From: Bacteroidaceae bacterium
Lineage (GTDB): Bacteria; Bacteroidota; Bacteroidia; Bacteroidales; Bacteroidaceae
Assembly (NCBI GenBank): GCA_017525235.1
Contig: JAFXTC010000036.1
Coordinates: 1-64,000 of the forward strand
Direction of reading: 5' to 3'
DNA length: 64,000 nucleotides
Positions 17,715 to 25,932 of the stretch are shown here, piece after piece (the first letter of the stretch is position 1; each line of letters starts with the position of its first letter). The notes beneath the pieces were generated by a model. It saw only the letters and a list, made by a program, of their open reading frames with translations. It did not search any database and was not told the DNA's origin. A program made the position numbers and the translations under genes.

Positions 17715-19238
17715 TTATGGTTCCCGTTCATACAAAAGCATCTGACGCGGCTCTGTTTGGGGAGACATGAAAAGACCCAGCACTGGTCGTAAATAACCCA
17801 AGTTCCACAGATACAGGTGAGGAAGCGTATAGAAACGATAACGGAAATTCTCCTCGCCTTTATAAACAAGATGATAGTTGTCAGGAATGGGCATGTCGTA
17901 GAAATCATGAGATGTCTTAACAGGAATGACCTCACGAGCCAGATATTTTATCTGACCAGAGTTAACCAATTGGCGCTGTTCCTCACGAATCTCCTCATCT
18001 TCAATGTTATTGATAAAGAAATATCTGCCGGGAGGTAACTGACGGCTTTTCAGGTAAATACCCGTATCGTATGACGAGAAATTAATTACCTTGCTATCTT
18101 CCGTCTCATTACGATTGACAATCTCTGTGATATCAAGCGTACAATGGGAGAACGTACCAGTAAAGAATGTCACAAAATTCCAGTTTATTGCAACGGCTCC
18201 GATAGCAATAACTCCCATTATGCCATAGGTTTTCACACCTGGTTTCAAGCGACGGAAGAAGACAATAAACAGAGGTCCGTATACATAGAGTAGCAGAATA
18301 TAGTAGAACTGTATTGTCAGGAAAGTAAACGAAAGAAGCAAGGTTCCGTAACTGCCCAGAATCAATAACTTCACATTTCTCTGAGCCTTTGTTAAGAGAA
18401 CAGGCAACAACAGAATACCCATAATGGCCAGTTTAACAAAGATGAACCACCAAACATCGGGCTCTCCGTTAGATGAACTTCCATGATATTTGAACAGATT
18501 TGTATAGAAATAAGCATCTATAAGGGCATCCACCGCGTTCTTTGAAACAAAGTATGCCATAACGACAACAGATACAATAACGATACCAATTGTAGCCCAT
18601 ACAACAATGCGTCCTAATTGGCGAAGTAATCCCTCACGATAGGCAATATAAACCAAGGCAAGCAGAGAACCGCCATAGAAGAAGATGCAAATGTTGAATT
18701 TTATCCAAAACACGATACCTGCCCCTATTCCTAAAAGCAAAGATTGGCACCAACAAGGAGACTCGTGAGTCTTGACAAAACGCAGCATTTGATACAACGT
18801 ATATGCCAAGAACGGCAAACAGAATTCCTCCGCGCTATCCCCATAATAGAAGGCATCCGATGTAACGGTAAGTAGAGAAAGCAGGCATATCAGAGGTATA
18901 TTGATGGGGGAGTTCGAGAAAAGGCGTATTGTCTTTAATCCAAACCAAGAAAAACACCACATACATAAGACTTCTATAATGTAGATGCCAAAGAAACTTG
19001 TGTATGATATGGCTGCAGCTAATTCATGTATAAAGAACAGTATAGGCCCTTTCTGGTCGAAAATCTCCTGATAGAGAATCTTTCCCTTGAACATTGACTT
19101 CCCGATTGTCATAAAAACGTGTGCATCGTCCCAGGGATTAATCGGATAAAGTGGCGAGCATGTGCTGAAAAGAGTTACCAACATTGTTGACAACAGAAGA
19201 AGAAAGACAGGCTCTTGGAAAGATTTTTTCTGTATCAT
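17715..19238 (-). CDS. GT-C type membrane glycosyltransferase (GT39-like)
   Basis: A 507-residue protein with about ten hydrophobic segments. The first periplasmic loop has the acidic pair NPWDDAHVFMTIGKSMFKGKILYQEIFDQKGP in pattern (WDD and DQKGP), typical of polyprenyl-phosphate-sugar-dependent GT-C enzymes. The last about 130 residues are a soluble extracytoplasmic domain. Its upstream neighbour is a GtrB-like enzyme. The natural reading is that GtrB makes an undecaprenyl-phosphate sugar and this protein uses it outside the membrane; acceptor unknown. The start ATG lies 95 bp after the GtrB-like stop. Confidence 0.75.
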   Translation of the reverse strand: MIQKKSFQEPVFLLLLSTMLVTLFSTCSPLYPINPWDDAHVFMTIGKSMFKGKILYQEIFDQKGPILFFIHELAAAISYTSFFGIYIIEVLCMWCFSWFGLKTIRLFSNSPINIPLICLLSLLTVTSDAFYYGDSAEEFCLPFLAYTLYQMLRFVKTHESPCWCQSLLLGIGAGIVFWIKFNICIFFYGGSLLALVYIAYREGLLRQLGRIVVWATIGIVIVSVVVMAYFVSKNAVDALIDAYFYTNLFKYHGSSSNGEPDVWWFIFVKLAIMGILLLPVLLTKAQRNVKLLILGSYGTLLLSFTFLTIQFYYILLLYVYGPLFIVFFRRLKPGVKTYGIMGVIAIGAVAINWNFVTFFTGTFSHCTLDITEIVNRNETEDSKVINFSSYDTGIYLKSRQLPPGRYFFINNIEDEEIREEQRQLVNSGQIKYLAREVIPVKTSHDFYDMPIPDNYHLVYKGEENFRYRFYTLPHLYLWNLGYLRPVLGLFMSPQTEPRQMLLYEREP

Positions 19239-19333
19239 TTTCAGTATTATTTAAATATGGTTATTGACAATAACAGTTCTTTGGGGAAATCAGCCACAAC
19301 TTGGTTGCCTGAGTTTACGGATATTCGTCTCTC

Positions 19334-20284
19334 TTATAGCCTCTCGTCTTTTATGTTGTAACGGGGACGACGCTTGACCTCCATATATATCTTACCAATG
19401 TACTCACCCACAATGCCAAGGCCAATAAGTATACAGCCACTACAGAACCAGATAGACAGGATAAGAGACGACCAGCCTGTTATGGCTTTTTGTTGAATCA
19501 AACACGCTACAACCCATATTGTTATTCCAACGGCAATAAGCAGGAAAAGAATACCCAACCAAAAAACCATGTGTACCAAACTCATGGAGAAACTAGTAAT
19601 GCCATCGAAAGCGAAACTAATCATCTTACTTAAAGGATATTTGCTTTCACCGGCCTGACGCTCCTTGCGGGCGTATTCAACCTGAGCCGTACTATATCCC
19701 AACAAAGGAACCAGACCACGCAAAAAGAGGTTACGCTCTCCGTAGCGAAGCAGGGCTTCAACAGCACGTCGGGACATCAGGCGATAATCGGCATGATTAT
19801 ATACCGTCTTCACACCCATTCTGGCCATCAGGCGATAGAATGCCTGTGCCGTAGTGCGCTTGAACCATGTATCGGTCGTTCGCGAACTGCGGACACCATA
19901 TACAATATCATTACCCTCCAACGCCAGATTCACCATATCCTTGATAACCGTCTCATCGTCTTGCAAGTCAGCATCAATGGTAACAGTAAGGTCTGCAAAG
20001 CGTATCGCCGTCGAAAGGCCTGCCATCAGTGCATTCTGATGACCGCAGTTTCCGGAAAGGTTGACACCTGCTATACGCCCATTTTGGGAATGCAGGCGTT
20101 CTATTATATCCCACGTGGAATCAGCACTTCCATCGTTGACATAAAGGATACGACTGTCTTCACTGATTATCTGTTGCATGCTTTCAAGCACAGCCAACAG
20201 GCACGCAGTTGTCTGCTCAAGTACTAGTTCCTCATTGTAGCATGGTACGACAATTGCCAGGCAAGGCTTCTCCTTTGTTTCCAT
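19334..20284 (-). CDS. GtrB/DPM-like polyprenyl-phosphate glycosyltransferase
   Basis: A 316-residue family 2 glycosyltransferase. The GT-A domain shows VVPCYNEE, YVNDGSADSTW, NCGHQNALMAGL and the metal site TIDADLQDD, then DIVYGVRSSR. Two membrane segments near the C-terminus (VFWLGILFLLIAVGITIWV and WFCSGCILIGLGIVGEYIG) are followed by VKRRPRYNI. This is the layout of GtrB and related enzymes that load a hexose from a nucleotide sugar onto undecaprenyl phosphate. It precedes the GT-C gene and has its own promoter at 20316-20346. Confidence 0.88.
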   Translation of the reverse strand: METKEKPCLAIVVPCYNEELVLEQTTACLLAVLESMQQIISEDSRILYVNDGSADSTWDIIERLHSQNGRIAGVNLSGNCGHQNALMAGLSTAIRFADLTVTIDADLQDDETVIKDMVNLALEGNDIVYGVRSSRTTDTWFKRTTAQAFYRLMARMGVKTVYNHADYRLMSRRAVEALLRYGERNLFLRGLVPLLGYSTAQVEYARKERQAGESKYPLSKMISFAFDGITSFSMSLVHMVFWLGILFLLIAVGITIWVVACLIQQKAITGWSSLILSIWFCSGCILIGLGIVGEYIGKIYMEVKRRPRYNIKDERL

Positions 20285-20315
20285 AGGTTTGTTATTTCGA
20301 GTATATTCTTAGTTG

Positions 20316-20346
20316 CAAAGATAGGACAAAAAAACATACCACCAAA
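20316..20346 (-). promoter_or_regulatory. Promoter for the glycosyltransferase pair
   Basis: TTTG (20346-20343), a 19-bp spacer and TATCTTTG (20323-20316) on the minus strand, about 32 bp before the start at 20284. Confidence 0.7.
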
Positions 20347-20416
20347 CAAATTCGTAAACAATTTGATACTACACAACAGAAAAAGTACAAGTCAAAACGC
20401 AAATGTTAAAAATGCC

Positions 20417-20494
20417 ACACATCGACTTTGGCTTTGCGACACGTCAACTTTGCCGATGCGACACGTCGACTTTGCCGATGCGATGCGTCGTCTT
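20417..20494. repeat. Tandem 22-bp GC-rich repeat
   Basis: Units of the type GACACGTCrACTTTGCCGATGC at 20438-20459 and 20460-20481, with a degenerate unit before (20417-20437) and the start of another after. The stretch 20347-20547 between the two promoters holds nothing else I can support. A related copy, with GTGTCGCGTTTGCCGATGCCACGCGTCG in pattern, is at about 52666-52694. Confidence 0.75.
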
Positions 20495-20546
20495 CTTTAT
20501 CGCTTCATCACATATAGCATTACCTCTTTAATTTATATACCCTTCT

Positions 20547-20578
20547 CTTGTCTTTCTCAAATATAATTTGTAGTTTTG
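20547..20578 (+). promoter_or_regulatory. Promoter for the DUF4886 gene
   Basis: CTTG (20547-20550), a 20-bp spacer and TAGTTTTG (20571-20578) on the plus strand, 30 bp before the ATG at 20609. The leader contains AAGGAGA. Confidence 0.7.
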
Positions 20579-20608
20579 CACCCTGAAAAAGGAGATTGTT
20601 AAGAAAAC

Positions 20609-22075
20609 ATGAAGATAAAAGGCTTTCTTTTAATACTGGCGGCAACCCTGTCGGCACTTTATACCAAGGCACAAGAAGAAATCATAACTGAGCCTGCCAG
20701 AAAAGATACCATAAGATTGCTAACCATAGGTAACAGTTTCTCGCAGGATGCTGTAGAGCAATACCTGTACGAACTTGCCAACGAGGTGGGCATACACATG
20801 ATTATCGGAAACGCCTATAAGGGAGGACAGAGCTTGGAGCAGCATTGGACCGATCTGACTCAGGAACATGATGTCTATGAATACCGAAAGGTGGTGAATG
20901 GCGTTCGGACAAACACGCCACATGCTTTACTGCCACCCATCATAACAGATGAGCCATGGGATTTTATCAGTTTTCAACAGGCAAGTCACTATAGCGGACT
21001 GACAACCACATATGAGCCGTACCTGACGCAGCTCGTCCAATATACCGATAGTATTAAAACCGGCCAAGATGTTCATTATGGCTGGCACATGACATGGGCC
21101 TATTCTCAGGATTCCAATCACGGAGGGTTTGCCAACTACAGCCGACAGCAGGATGTAATGTATGACAGTATTAGGTATGCTGTTCAATGGACACAGATTC
21201 TGCATCCTGAGTTCTCCTTCAATGTCCCTTGCGGCACAGCCATTCAGAATGCCCGCACCACCTACCTAGGCGACAACATGAACCGCGACGGGTTCCATTT
21301 GGACTATAAGATTGGACGCTACACAGCTGCCTGCACGTGGTTGGAAACCATTACGGGCATCTCTCCCGTTGGACTGAACTATAGGCCCGAAGGTGTGGAC
21401 GATGCTGCAGCACATACCTGTCAGGTTGCTGCTCATGCTGCTGTACTGCATCCATACGAAATAACGAATCTTAGCAACCAAGGCTTCGTGGCACAAAACG
21501 ACATTGTCCCCACAGGTCTTATAAAGATTAACTTTACAGAGAAGGCGAACGAGAGAAACGAATGGAACGCCATCACGCCAGCTATGCGTACCTTTACCTG
21601 GATTACAGATGCTAACAACAATGTTACCGGCATTACTTTGACAAGTTCAAACGCCTTTCTGGGTACCAACATGAACGGACCCACCTACACAACAACCAAT
21701 ATGCTGATGCCTGCAGGTGTTTCACAATCTAGCATGTGGGGGTATGCTGCAGACAGCTTCGGGAACCAAAAACCAAAGGCCTCATGCACCCTGACATTGG
21801 GTCACATGAACCCAAACCTGAAATATGATTTTTCCTTCTTCGCTTCCAGGCTGGATTGTCAAGACCTACGTGAGACGATGTTCACACTTCAAGGCAACAA
21901 GGTGTACACGGATGCTGTGGAAGCAGCCAACAATTCCAATCGCACTGCCTATATAAAAAATGTACAGCCTACGGCAGAAGGTAAGATTGTTATTACTGTG
22001 GCACCCAGCAAAAAGAATAACAGCAAGAACCGGTTTTATTACCTAAACGCAATGACAATAAAAGCTCATAAATAG
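20609..22075 (+). CDS. DUF4886 secreted SGNH-hydrolase-like protein
   Basis: A 488-residue protein with a signal peptide (MKIKGFLLILAATLSALYTKA). The DUF4886 domain covers about residues 35-270. It opens with LLTIGNSFSQDAVEQYL, where the GNS block carries the likely catalytic Ser, and closes with RDGFHLDYKIGRYTAACTW, where Asp-x-x-His completes an SGNH-type triad. The C-terminal about 200 residues form a beta-rich domain (INFTEKANERNEWN, YDFSFFASR, TLQGNKVY, YYLNAMTI) that looks like a carbohydrate- or surface-binding module. An esterase or deacetylase acting on glycans is the family expectation, not shown here. The stop codon lies in a heptamer array. Confidence 0.8.
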   Translation: MKIKGFLLILAATLSALYTKAQEEIITEPARKDTIRLLTIGNSFSQDAVEQYLYELANEVGIHMIIGNAYKGGQSLEQHWTDLTQEHDVYEYRKVVNGVRTNTPHALLPPIITDEPWDFISFQQASHYSGLTTTYEPYLTQLVQYTDSIKTGQDVHYGWHMTWAYSQDSNHGGFANYSRQQDVMYDSIRYAVQWTQILHPEFSFNVPCGTAIQNARTTYLGDNMNRDGFHLDYKIGRYTAACTWLETITGISPVGLNYRPEGVDDAAAHTCQVAAHAAVLHPYEITNLSNQGFVAQNDIVPTGLIKINFTEKANERNEWNAITPAMRTFTWITDANNNVTGITLTSSNAFLGTNMNGPTYTTTNMLMPAGVSQSSMWGYAADSFGNQKPKASCTLTLGHMNPNLKYDFSFFASRLDCQDLRETMFTLQGNKVYTDAVEAANNSNRTAYIKNVQPTAEGKIVITVAPSKKNNSKNRFYYLNAMTIKAHK

Positions 22076-22093
22076 ACTTTAGACCCTAGTAAA
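22073..22093. repeat. Heptamer array overlapping the DUF4886 stop codon
   Basis: Two TAGACyy 7-mers and one degenerate unit begin with the TAG stop codon itself. The unit type is the same as at 5401-5435 and 54758-54785. Confidence 0.6.
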
Positions 22094-22111
22094 TTAAACA
22101 TTAAATATAAG

Positions 22112-22597
22112 ATGGAACAGCAAAAACAAATACAAATTCAGTTCAGACTGATTGACGTGCAGGAACTTCAGTTCGTGAACCTTTCAAAACAATGGCCAGA
22201 AGGCGAGCTTCAGGTTAACAACCAGCTACAGTTCAACTGCGACACGGAGAAACGCATTGTTAGGTGTGTTACAAACTTTGAATACAAGAAGAACGACATT
22301 ACCCAACTGATTCTGGGCGTTCAGACGGTGTTTGAATTTGCCCGCGAGGGATGGAGTGCCATGTACGACCTGAACGGCGATCAATGGATACTGCCCGTTG
22401 GACTTGTCCAGCATATTGCCGACATGACCATTGGTGCCGCGCGAGGCATACTGGCCATCCGTAGCGAAGAAGCAGGACTGCCCAAACAGATTCTGCCCCT
22501 TATCAACCCAGGGCAGATATTAAAAAGCAATATCAGCTTCAAGCGTGTGCCACAGGCAAAAGCAATGCCCATCGGCAATTCTGGCGGAAATGCATAA
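22112..22597 (+). CDS. SecB-like chaperone-fold protein
   Basis: A 161-residue cytosolic protein. Alternating strands (IQIQFRLIDVQELQFVNL, ELQVNNQLQFNCD, IVRCVTNFEYKK, ILGVQTVFEFA) are followed by a long helix rich in small residues (VGLVQHIADMTIGAARGILAI) and the ending GLPKQILPLINPGQIL. This order and the PLINP motif resemble SecB and SecB-like chaperones, which have a proline-containing P.N. segment after the main helix. The match is by pattern only; SecB is not usual as a canonical gene in this group. Function unproven. Confidence 0.5.
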   Translation: MEQQKQIQIQFRLIDVQELQFVNLSKQWPEGELQVNNQLQFNCDTEKRIVRCVTNFEYKKNDITQLILGVQTVFEFAREGWSAMYDLNGDQWILPVGLVQHIADMTIGAARGILAIRSEEAGLPKQILPLINPGQILKSNISFKRVPQAKAMPIGNSGGNA

Positions 22598-22689
22598 AAC
22601 ACCTGACCACATATTCCGTTTTTCCTTAAAGATGTTCAAAACGTCGGATTTATTTTCCTGTTGCAGAATAAAACCCTATATTTGCAATG

Positions 22690-22763
22690 TGCAAACAAGC
22701 GATGCATGACCATAGCTTAAAAAAATCTAATGATGAGGGCTGTAACAATTACAGCCCTTTTAT
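22690..22763 (+). ncRNA. Candidate short RNA of about 75 nt
   Basis: A TATATTTG -7 element (22677-22684) and an intrinsic terminator (22737-22763) bracket about 75 nt without a reading frame. The next gene, tRNA-Arg, has its own promoter further down, so this is not obviously a leader. No clear -33 box is seen, which lowers confidence. Confidence 0.4.
22737..22763 (+). terminator. Intrinsic terminator
   Basis: GGGCTGTAA, loop CAA, TTACAGCCC, then TTTTATT: a perfect 9-bp stem with a T-rich tail on the plus strand. It ends either the short RNA candidate or the upstream SecB-like transcript. Confidence 0.8.
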
Positions 22764-22845
22764 TGTGTATTTTGGGACATAATCGCGACTTTGACCTGTG
22801 GTCGAACTACTTCCGTTCGGATAAAAAATAAATTTCAATATTTAT

Positions 22846-22876
22846 TTTGTTTATCGCTCACTTAATCGTAACTTTG
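22846..22876 (+). promoter_or_regulatory. Promoter of tRNA-Arg within a dispersed repeat
   Basis: TTTG (22846-22849), a 19-bp spacer containing CGCTCACTTAATCG and TAACTTTG (22869-22876). The region 22785-22876 is an inverted relative of the 85-bp unit upstream of leuS, including the CGAACTACTTCCGTTCGG half. Confidence 0.75.
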
Positions 22877-22893
22877 CACCCAATTAAAGAAAT

Positions 22894-22965
22894 GCCCCTG
22901 TAGTTCAATGGATAGAACAACGGTTTCCTAAACCGTCGATCCGGGTTCGATTCCCGGCGGGGGTA
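22894..22965 (+). tRNA. tRNA-Arg (anticodon CCT)
   Basis: A 72-nt cloverleaf. The acceptor stem GCCCCTG pairs with CGGGGGT with two G-T pairs, and the discriminator is A. The anticodon stem ACGGT/ACCGT encloses the loop TTCCTAA with anticodon CCT. The T arm is CCGGG TTCGATT CCCGG. CCA is not encoded; a T run follows. Confidence 0.95.
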
Positions 22966-22973
22966 CTTTTTTA

Positions 22974-23001
22974 GTTGAAGATTGAGAGTTGAAAGTTGAC
23001 A
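22974..23001. repeat. Heptamer array between tRNA-Arg and korA
   Basis: Four GTTGArA-type 7-mers in a row. It is the same unit type as the translated array in lpdA (39065-39098). Confidence 0.75.
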
Positions 23002-23039
23002 GGTATTAGTGAAAATTTAGAAACAAAATATTATAAATC

Positions 23040-24875
23040 ATGGAAATTAAGGAAAAGGAATCTGTTGTAGTAAGATTCTCTGGCGACTCTGGCGACGGTA
23101 TGCAGTTGGCTGGAAATATCTTCTCTACCGTTTCTGCTACTGTAGGTAACAGTATCAGTACATTCCCCGATTATCCTGCAGACATCCGTGCTCCGCAGGG
23201 TTCACTGACGGGTGTGAGTGGTTTTCAAGTCCACATTGGCGCAGACAAAGTTTACACACCTGGTGATCAGTGCGATGTTTTGGTTGCCATGAATGCCGCA
23301 GCCTTGAAAACACAGTACAAATTTGCAAAGACCGATGCTGCCATTATCATAGATACAGATAGTTTCGGACCCAAAGATCTGGAAAAAGCACAATTTAAGA
23401 CGGAAGACTATCTGGGCGAGATGGGTATCGACCCCGACCGTGTGATTGCATGCCCTCTGACAACAATGGTAAAGGATTGTCTAACAGACAGCGGTATGGA
23501 TGTGAAGAGCATGTTGAAATGCCGCAACATGTTTGCCCTGGGTCTGGTTTGCTGGCTCTTCGACCGCGACCTGGATGTCGCCTTTAACTTCCTGAAGGAG
23601 AAGTTTGCCAAGAAACCCGGCATTGCTGAGGCAAACATCAAAGTTATTCAGGCTGGATATGACTACGGACATAACACGCACAGTAGTGTGGCTAATGTAT
23701 ATCGGATAGAAACAAAAAATAAGGTACCTGGACGTTATATGGACATCACAGGTAACAAGGCTACAGCATACGGTTTCATTGCTGCGGCTGAGAAGGCAGG
23801 CTTGAAGCTTTACCTGGGCTCCTACCCCATTACACCTGCAACCGATGTACTCCATGAACTCTCAAAGCATAAGAGCTTAGGCGTGACAACCGTTCAGTGC
23901 GAAGATGAGATTGCCAGCTGTGCTTCCGCCCTAGGTGCATCTTTTGCCGGTGCTCTGGCTGTAACAAGTACCAGTGGTCCTGGCATCTGCTTAAAGAGCG
24001 AAGCGATGAATCTGGCTGTTATCATGGAGCTTCCCTTGGTTGTTCTCGACGTTCAGCGTGGCGGTCCTGCTACAGGCTTGCCAACGAAAAGTGAGCAGAC
24101 CGACTTGCTGCAGGCTCTTTTTGGCCGCAACGGAGAAAGCCCCATGCCTGTGATTGCTGCGGCAAGTCCAACAGACTGCTTCGATGCTGCATATGCAGCC
24201 TGTAAGATAGCGCTGGAGCACATGACACCTGTTATCCTGATGACGGACGCTTTTGTTGCAAATGGTTCCGGTGCTTTCAAACTGCCCAACCTAGCCGATT
24301 ATCCTTCCATCAATCCGCCATATGTTCCCGAGGAACTGAAAGGCACTTGGACTCCTTATATGCGTACCGAGAATGGAACCCGCTATTGGGCAGTGCCCGG
24401 CCGTCAAGGCTTCGAACATATCCTAGGCGGACTGGAGAAAGACGATAAGACGGGGGCCATCAGCACCAATCCTGAGAATCACGACCTGATGACCCGCAAG
24501 CGTCAGGCTAAGATAGATGCCATCCCCGTTCCCGACCTCGAGGTGCTGGGCGACAAGGACGATGCCGACTTGCTGATTGTCGGCTTTGGTGGCACATTTG
24601 GTCATTTACACGCTGCAATGGATGAAATGCGTGCCACAGGAAAGAAGGTTGCCTTAGCACACTTCAAATACATTAACCCACTGCCCAAGAACACAGCCGA
24701 AGTGTTGAAGAAATACCCCAAGGTTGTCGTTGCCGAACAGAATATGGGTCAGTTGGCTGGCTGGCTTCGCATGAAGGTGGATAATTTCGTTCCCAATCAG
24801 TTTAACCAAGTTAAGGGACAACCCTTTGTTGTTGCTGAGTTGGTCGAGAATTTTACAGAATTATTGAATAAATAA
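23040..24875 (+). CDS. korA: 2-oxoacid:ferredoxin oxidoreductase, alpha subunit (fused gamma-alpha)
   Basis: A 611-residue protein. The N-terminal gamma-type domain (VRFSGDSGDGMQLAGNIFS) is fused to the alpha domain. The alpha domain shows YPITPATDVLHEL, QCEDEIASCASALGASFAGALAVTSTSGPG in pattern, QRGGPATGLPTKSEQTDL, and a C-terminal domain with VVVAEQNMGQLAGWLR. With the next gene it converts 2-oxoglutarate to succinyl-CoA, or the reverse, using ferredoxin; other 2-oxoacids are possible. The two genes are 16 bp apart. The fused form is usual in Bacteroidetes. Confidence 0.92.
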   Translation: MEIKEKESVVVRFSGDSGDGMQLAGNIFSTVSATVGNSISTFPDYPADIRAPQGSLTGVSGFQVHIGADKVYTPGDQCDVLVAMNAAALKTQYKFAKTDAAIIIDTDSFGPKDLEKAQFKTEDYLGEMGIDPDRVIACPLTTMVKDCLTDSGMDVKSMLKCRNMFALGLVCWLFDRDLDVAFNFLKEKFAKKPGIAEANIKVIQAGYDYGHNTHSSVANVYRIETKNKVPGRYMDITGNKATAYGFIAAAEKAGLKLYLGSYPITPATDVLHELSKHKSLGVTTVQCEDEIASCASALGASFAGALAVTSTSGPGICLKSEAMNLAVIMELPLVVLDVQRGGPATGLPTKSEQTDLLQALFGRNGESPMPVIAAASPTDCFDAAYAACKIALEHMTPVILMTDAFVANGSGAFKLPNLADYPSINPPYVPEELKGTWTPYMRTENGTRYWAVPGRQGFEHILGGLEKDDKTGAISTNPENHDLMTRKRQAKIDAIPVPDLEVLGDKDDADLLIVGFGGTFGHLHAAMDEMRATGKKVALAHFKYINPLPKNTAEVLKKYPKVVVAEQNMGQLAGWLRMKVDNFVPNQFNQVKGQPFVVAELVENFTELLNK

Positions 24876-24891
24876 AGAAAGGACATTCATT

Positions 24892-25884
24892 ATGGCATAT
24901 ACTCAGAATGATTTCAAGAAAGGACAGCCACGTTGGTGTCCTGGATGCGGTGACCACTTCTTCCTGGCTTCACTGCATAAGGCAATGGCCGAAATAGGCG
25001 TTGACCCCTGGAATACTGCAGTTATCTCAGGCATCGGTTGCTCTAGTCGACTGCCTCACTATATGGCCACATACGGAATGAACACCATTCACGGTCGTGC
25101 TGCCGCTATTGCAACAGGTGCCAAGGTTGCCAACCCCAATCTAACCGTATGGCAGGTTAGCGGTGACGGTGATGGTCTGGCCATTGGCGGTAACCACTTT
25201 ATTCATGCCAACCGCAGAAACATTAATCTGAACATGATTCTGCTCAACAACCGCATCTATGGTTTGACGAAGGGTCAGTACAGTCCCACCTCTCCCAGAG
25301 GCTTTGTCAGCAAATCATCTCCCTACGGAACAGTGGAAGACCCCTTCCGCCCAGCAGAACTCTGCTTCGGCGCTCGCGGTCACTTCTTTGCCCGTGCCGT
25401 AGCCACAGATGCCCCCGGCACCATAGAGATTCTAAAGGCCGCCTATGAGCACAAGGGTGCCAGCGTATGCGAGATTCTGCAGAACTGTGTTATCTTTAAT
25501 AACGGTACGCACGATGCCGTTTACGATAAAGCCGGTCGTGCCAAGAATGCCATCTATCTGAAGCACGGCGAGAAGATGCTCTTTGGCGAAAACAACGAAT
25601 ACGGTATTGTGCAGGAAGGCTTTGGCGTAAAGGCTGTGAAGTTGGGTGAGGACGGCTATACAGAGGCCGACGTGCTGGTTCATGATGCTAAGTGCGAGGA
25701 TAACACCCTACAGTTGAAACTGGCAGAAATGGAATGGCCTGTTGCCTTAGGCGTGATACGCGATGTGGAGGCCCCCACTTACGATGACAGCATAACGGCT
25801 CAGATTGAAGAGGTGAAAGGCCAAAAGAAATACCATAATTTTGCAGAACTCCTTGAGACCAACGATATTTGGACCGTGAAGTAA
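24892..25884 (+). CDS. korB: 2-oxoacid:ferredoxin oxidoreductase, beta subunit
   Basis: A 330-residue thiamine-diphosphate subunit. RWCPGCGDHFFLASL supplies cysteines for the iron-sulfur cluster, with a further Cys in SGIGCSSRL. The ThDP motif is GDGDGLAIGGNHFIHANRRN, and NNRIYGLTKGQYSPTS lies at the active site. It partners korA, 16 bp upstream. A strong bidirectional terminator begins 2 bp after the stop. Confidence 0.93.
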   Translation: MAYTQNDFKKGQPRWCPGCGDHFFLASLHKAMAEIGVDPWNTAVISGIGCSSRLPHYMATYGMNTIHGRAAAIATGAKVANPNLTVWQVSGDGDGLAIGGNHFIHANRRNINLNMILLNNRIYGLTKGQYSPTSPRGFVSKSSPYGTVEDPFRPAELCFGARGHFFARAVATDAPGTIEILKAAYEHKGASVCEILQNCVIFNNGTHDAVYDKAGRAKNAIYLKHGEKMLFGENNEYGIVQEGFGVKAVKLGEDGYTEADVLVHDAKCEDNTLQLKLAEMEWPVALGVIRDVEAPTYDDSITAQIEEVKGQKKYHNFAELLETNDIWTVK

Positions 25885-25885
25885 T

Positions 25886-25924
25886 CAACAAATAACCCCG
25901 CGATTTTCGCGGGGTTATTTGTTG
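25886..25924. terminator. Strong bidirectional terminator
   Basis: CAACAAATAACCCCGCG pairs with CGCGGGGTTATTTGTTG around a short T-rich loop, a perfect 17-bp stem. It separates korB (plus) from the convergent barrel gene (minus, stop at 25933) and can serve both. Confidence 0.85.
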
Positions 25925-25932
25925 ACTCTTAA

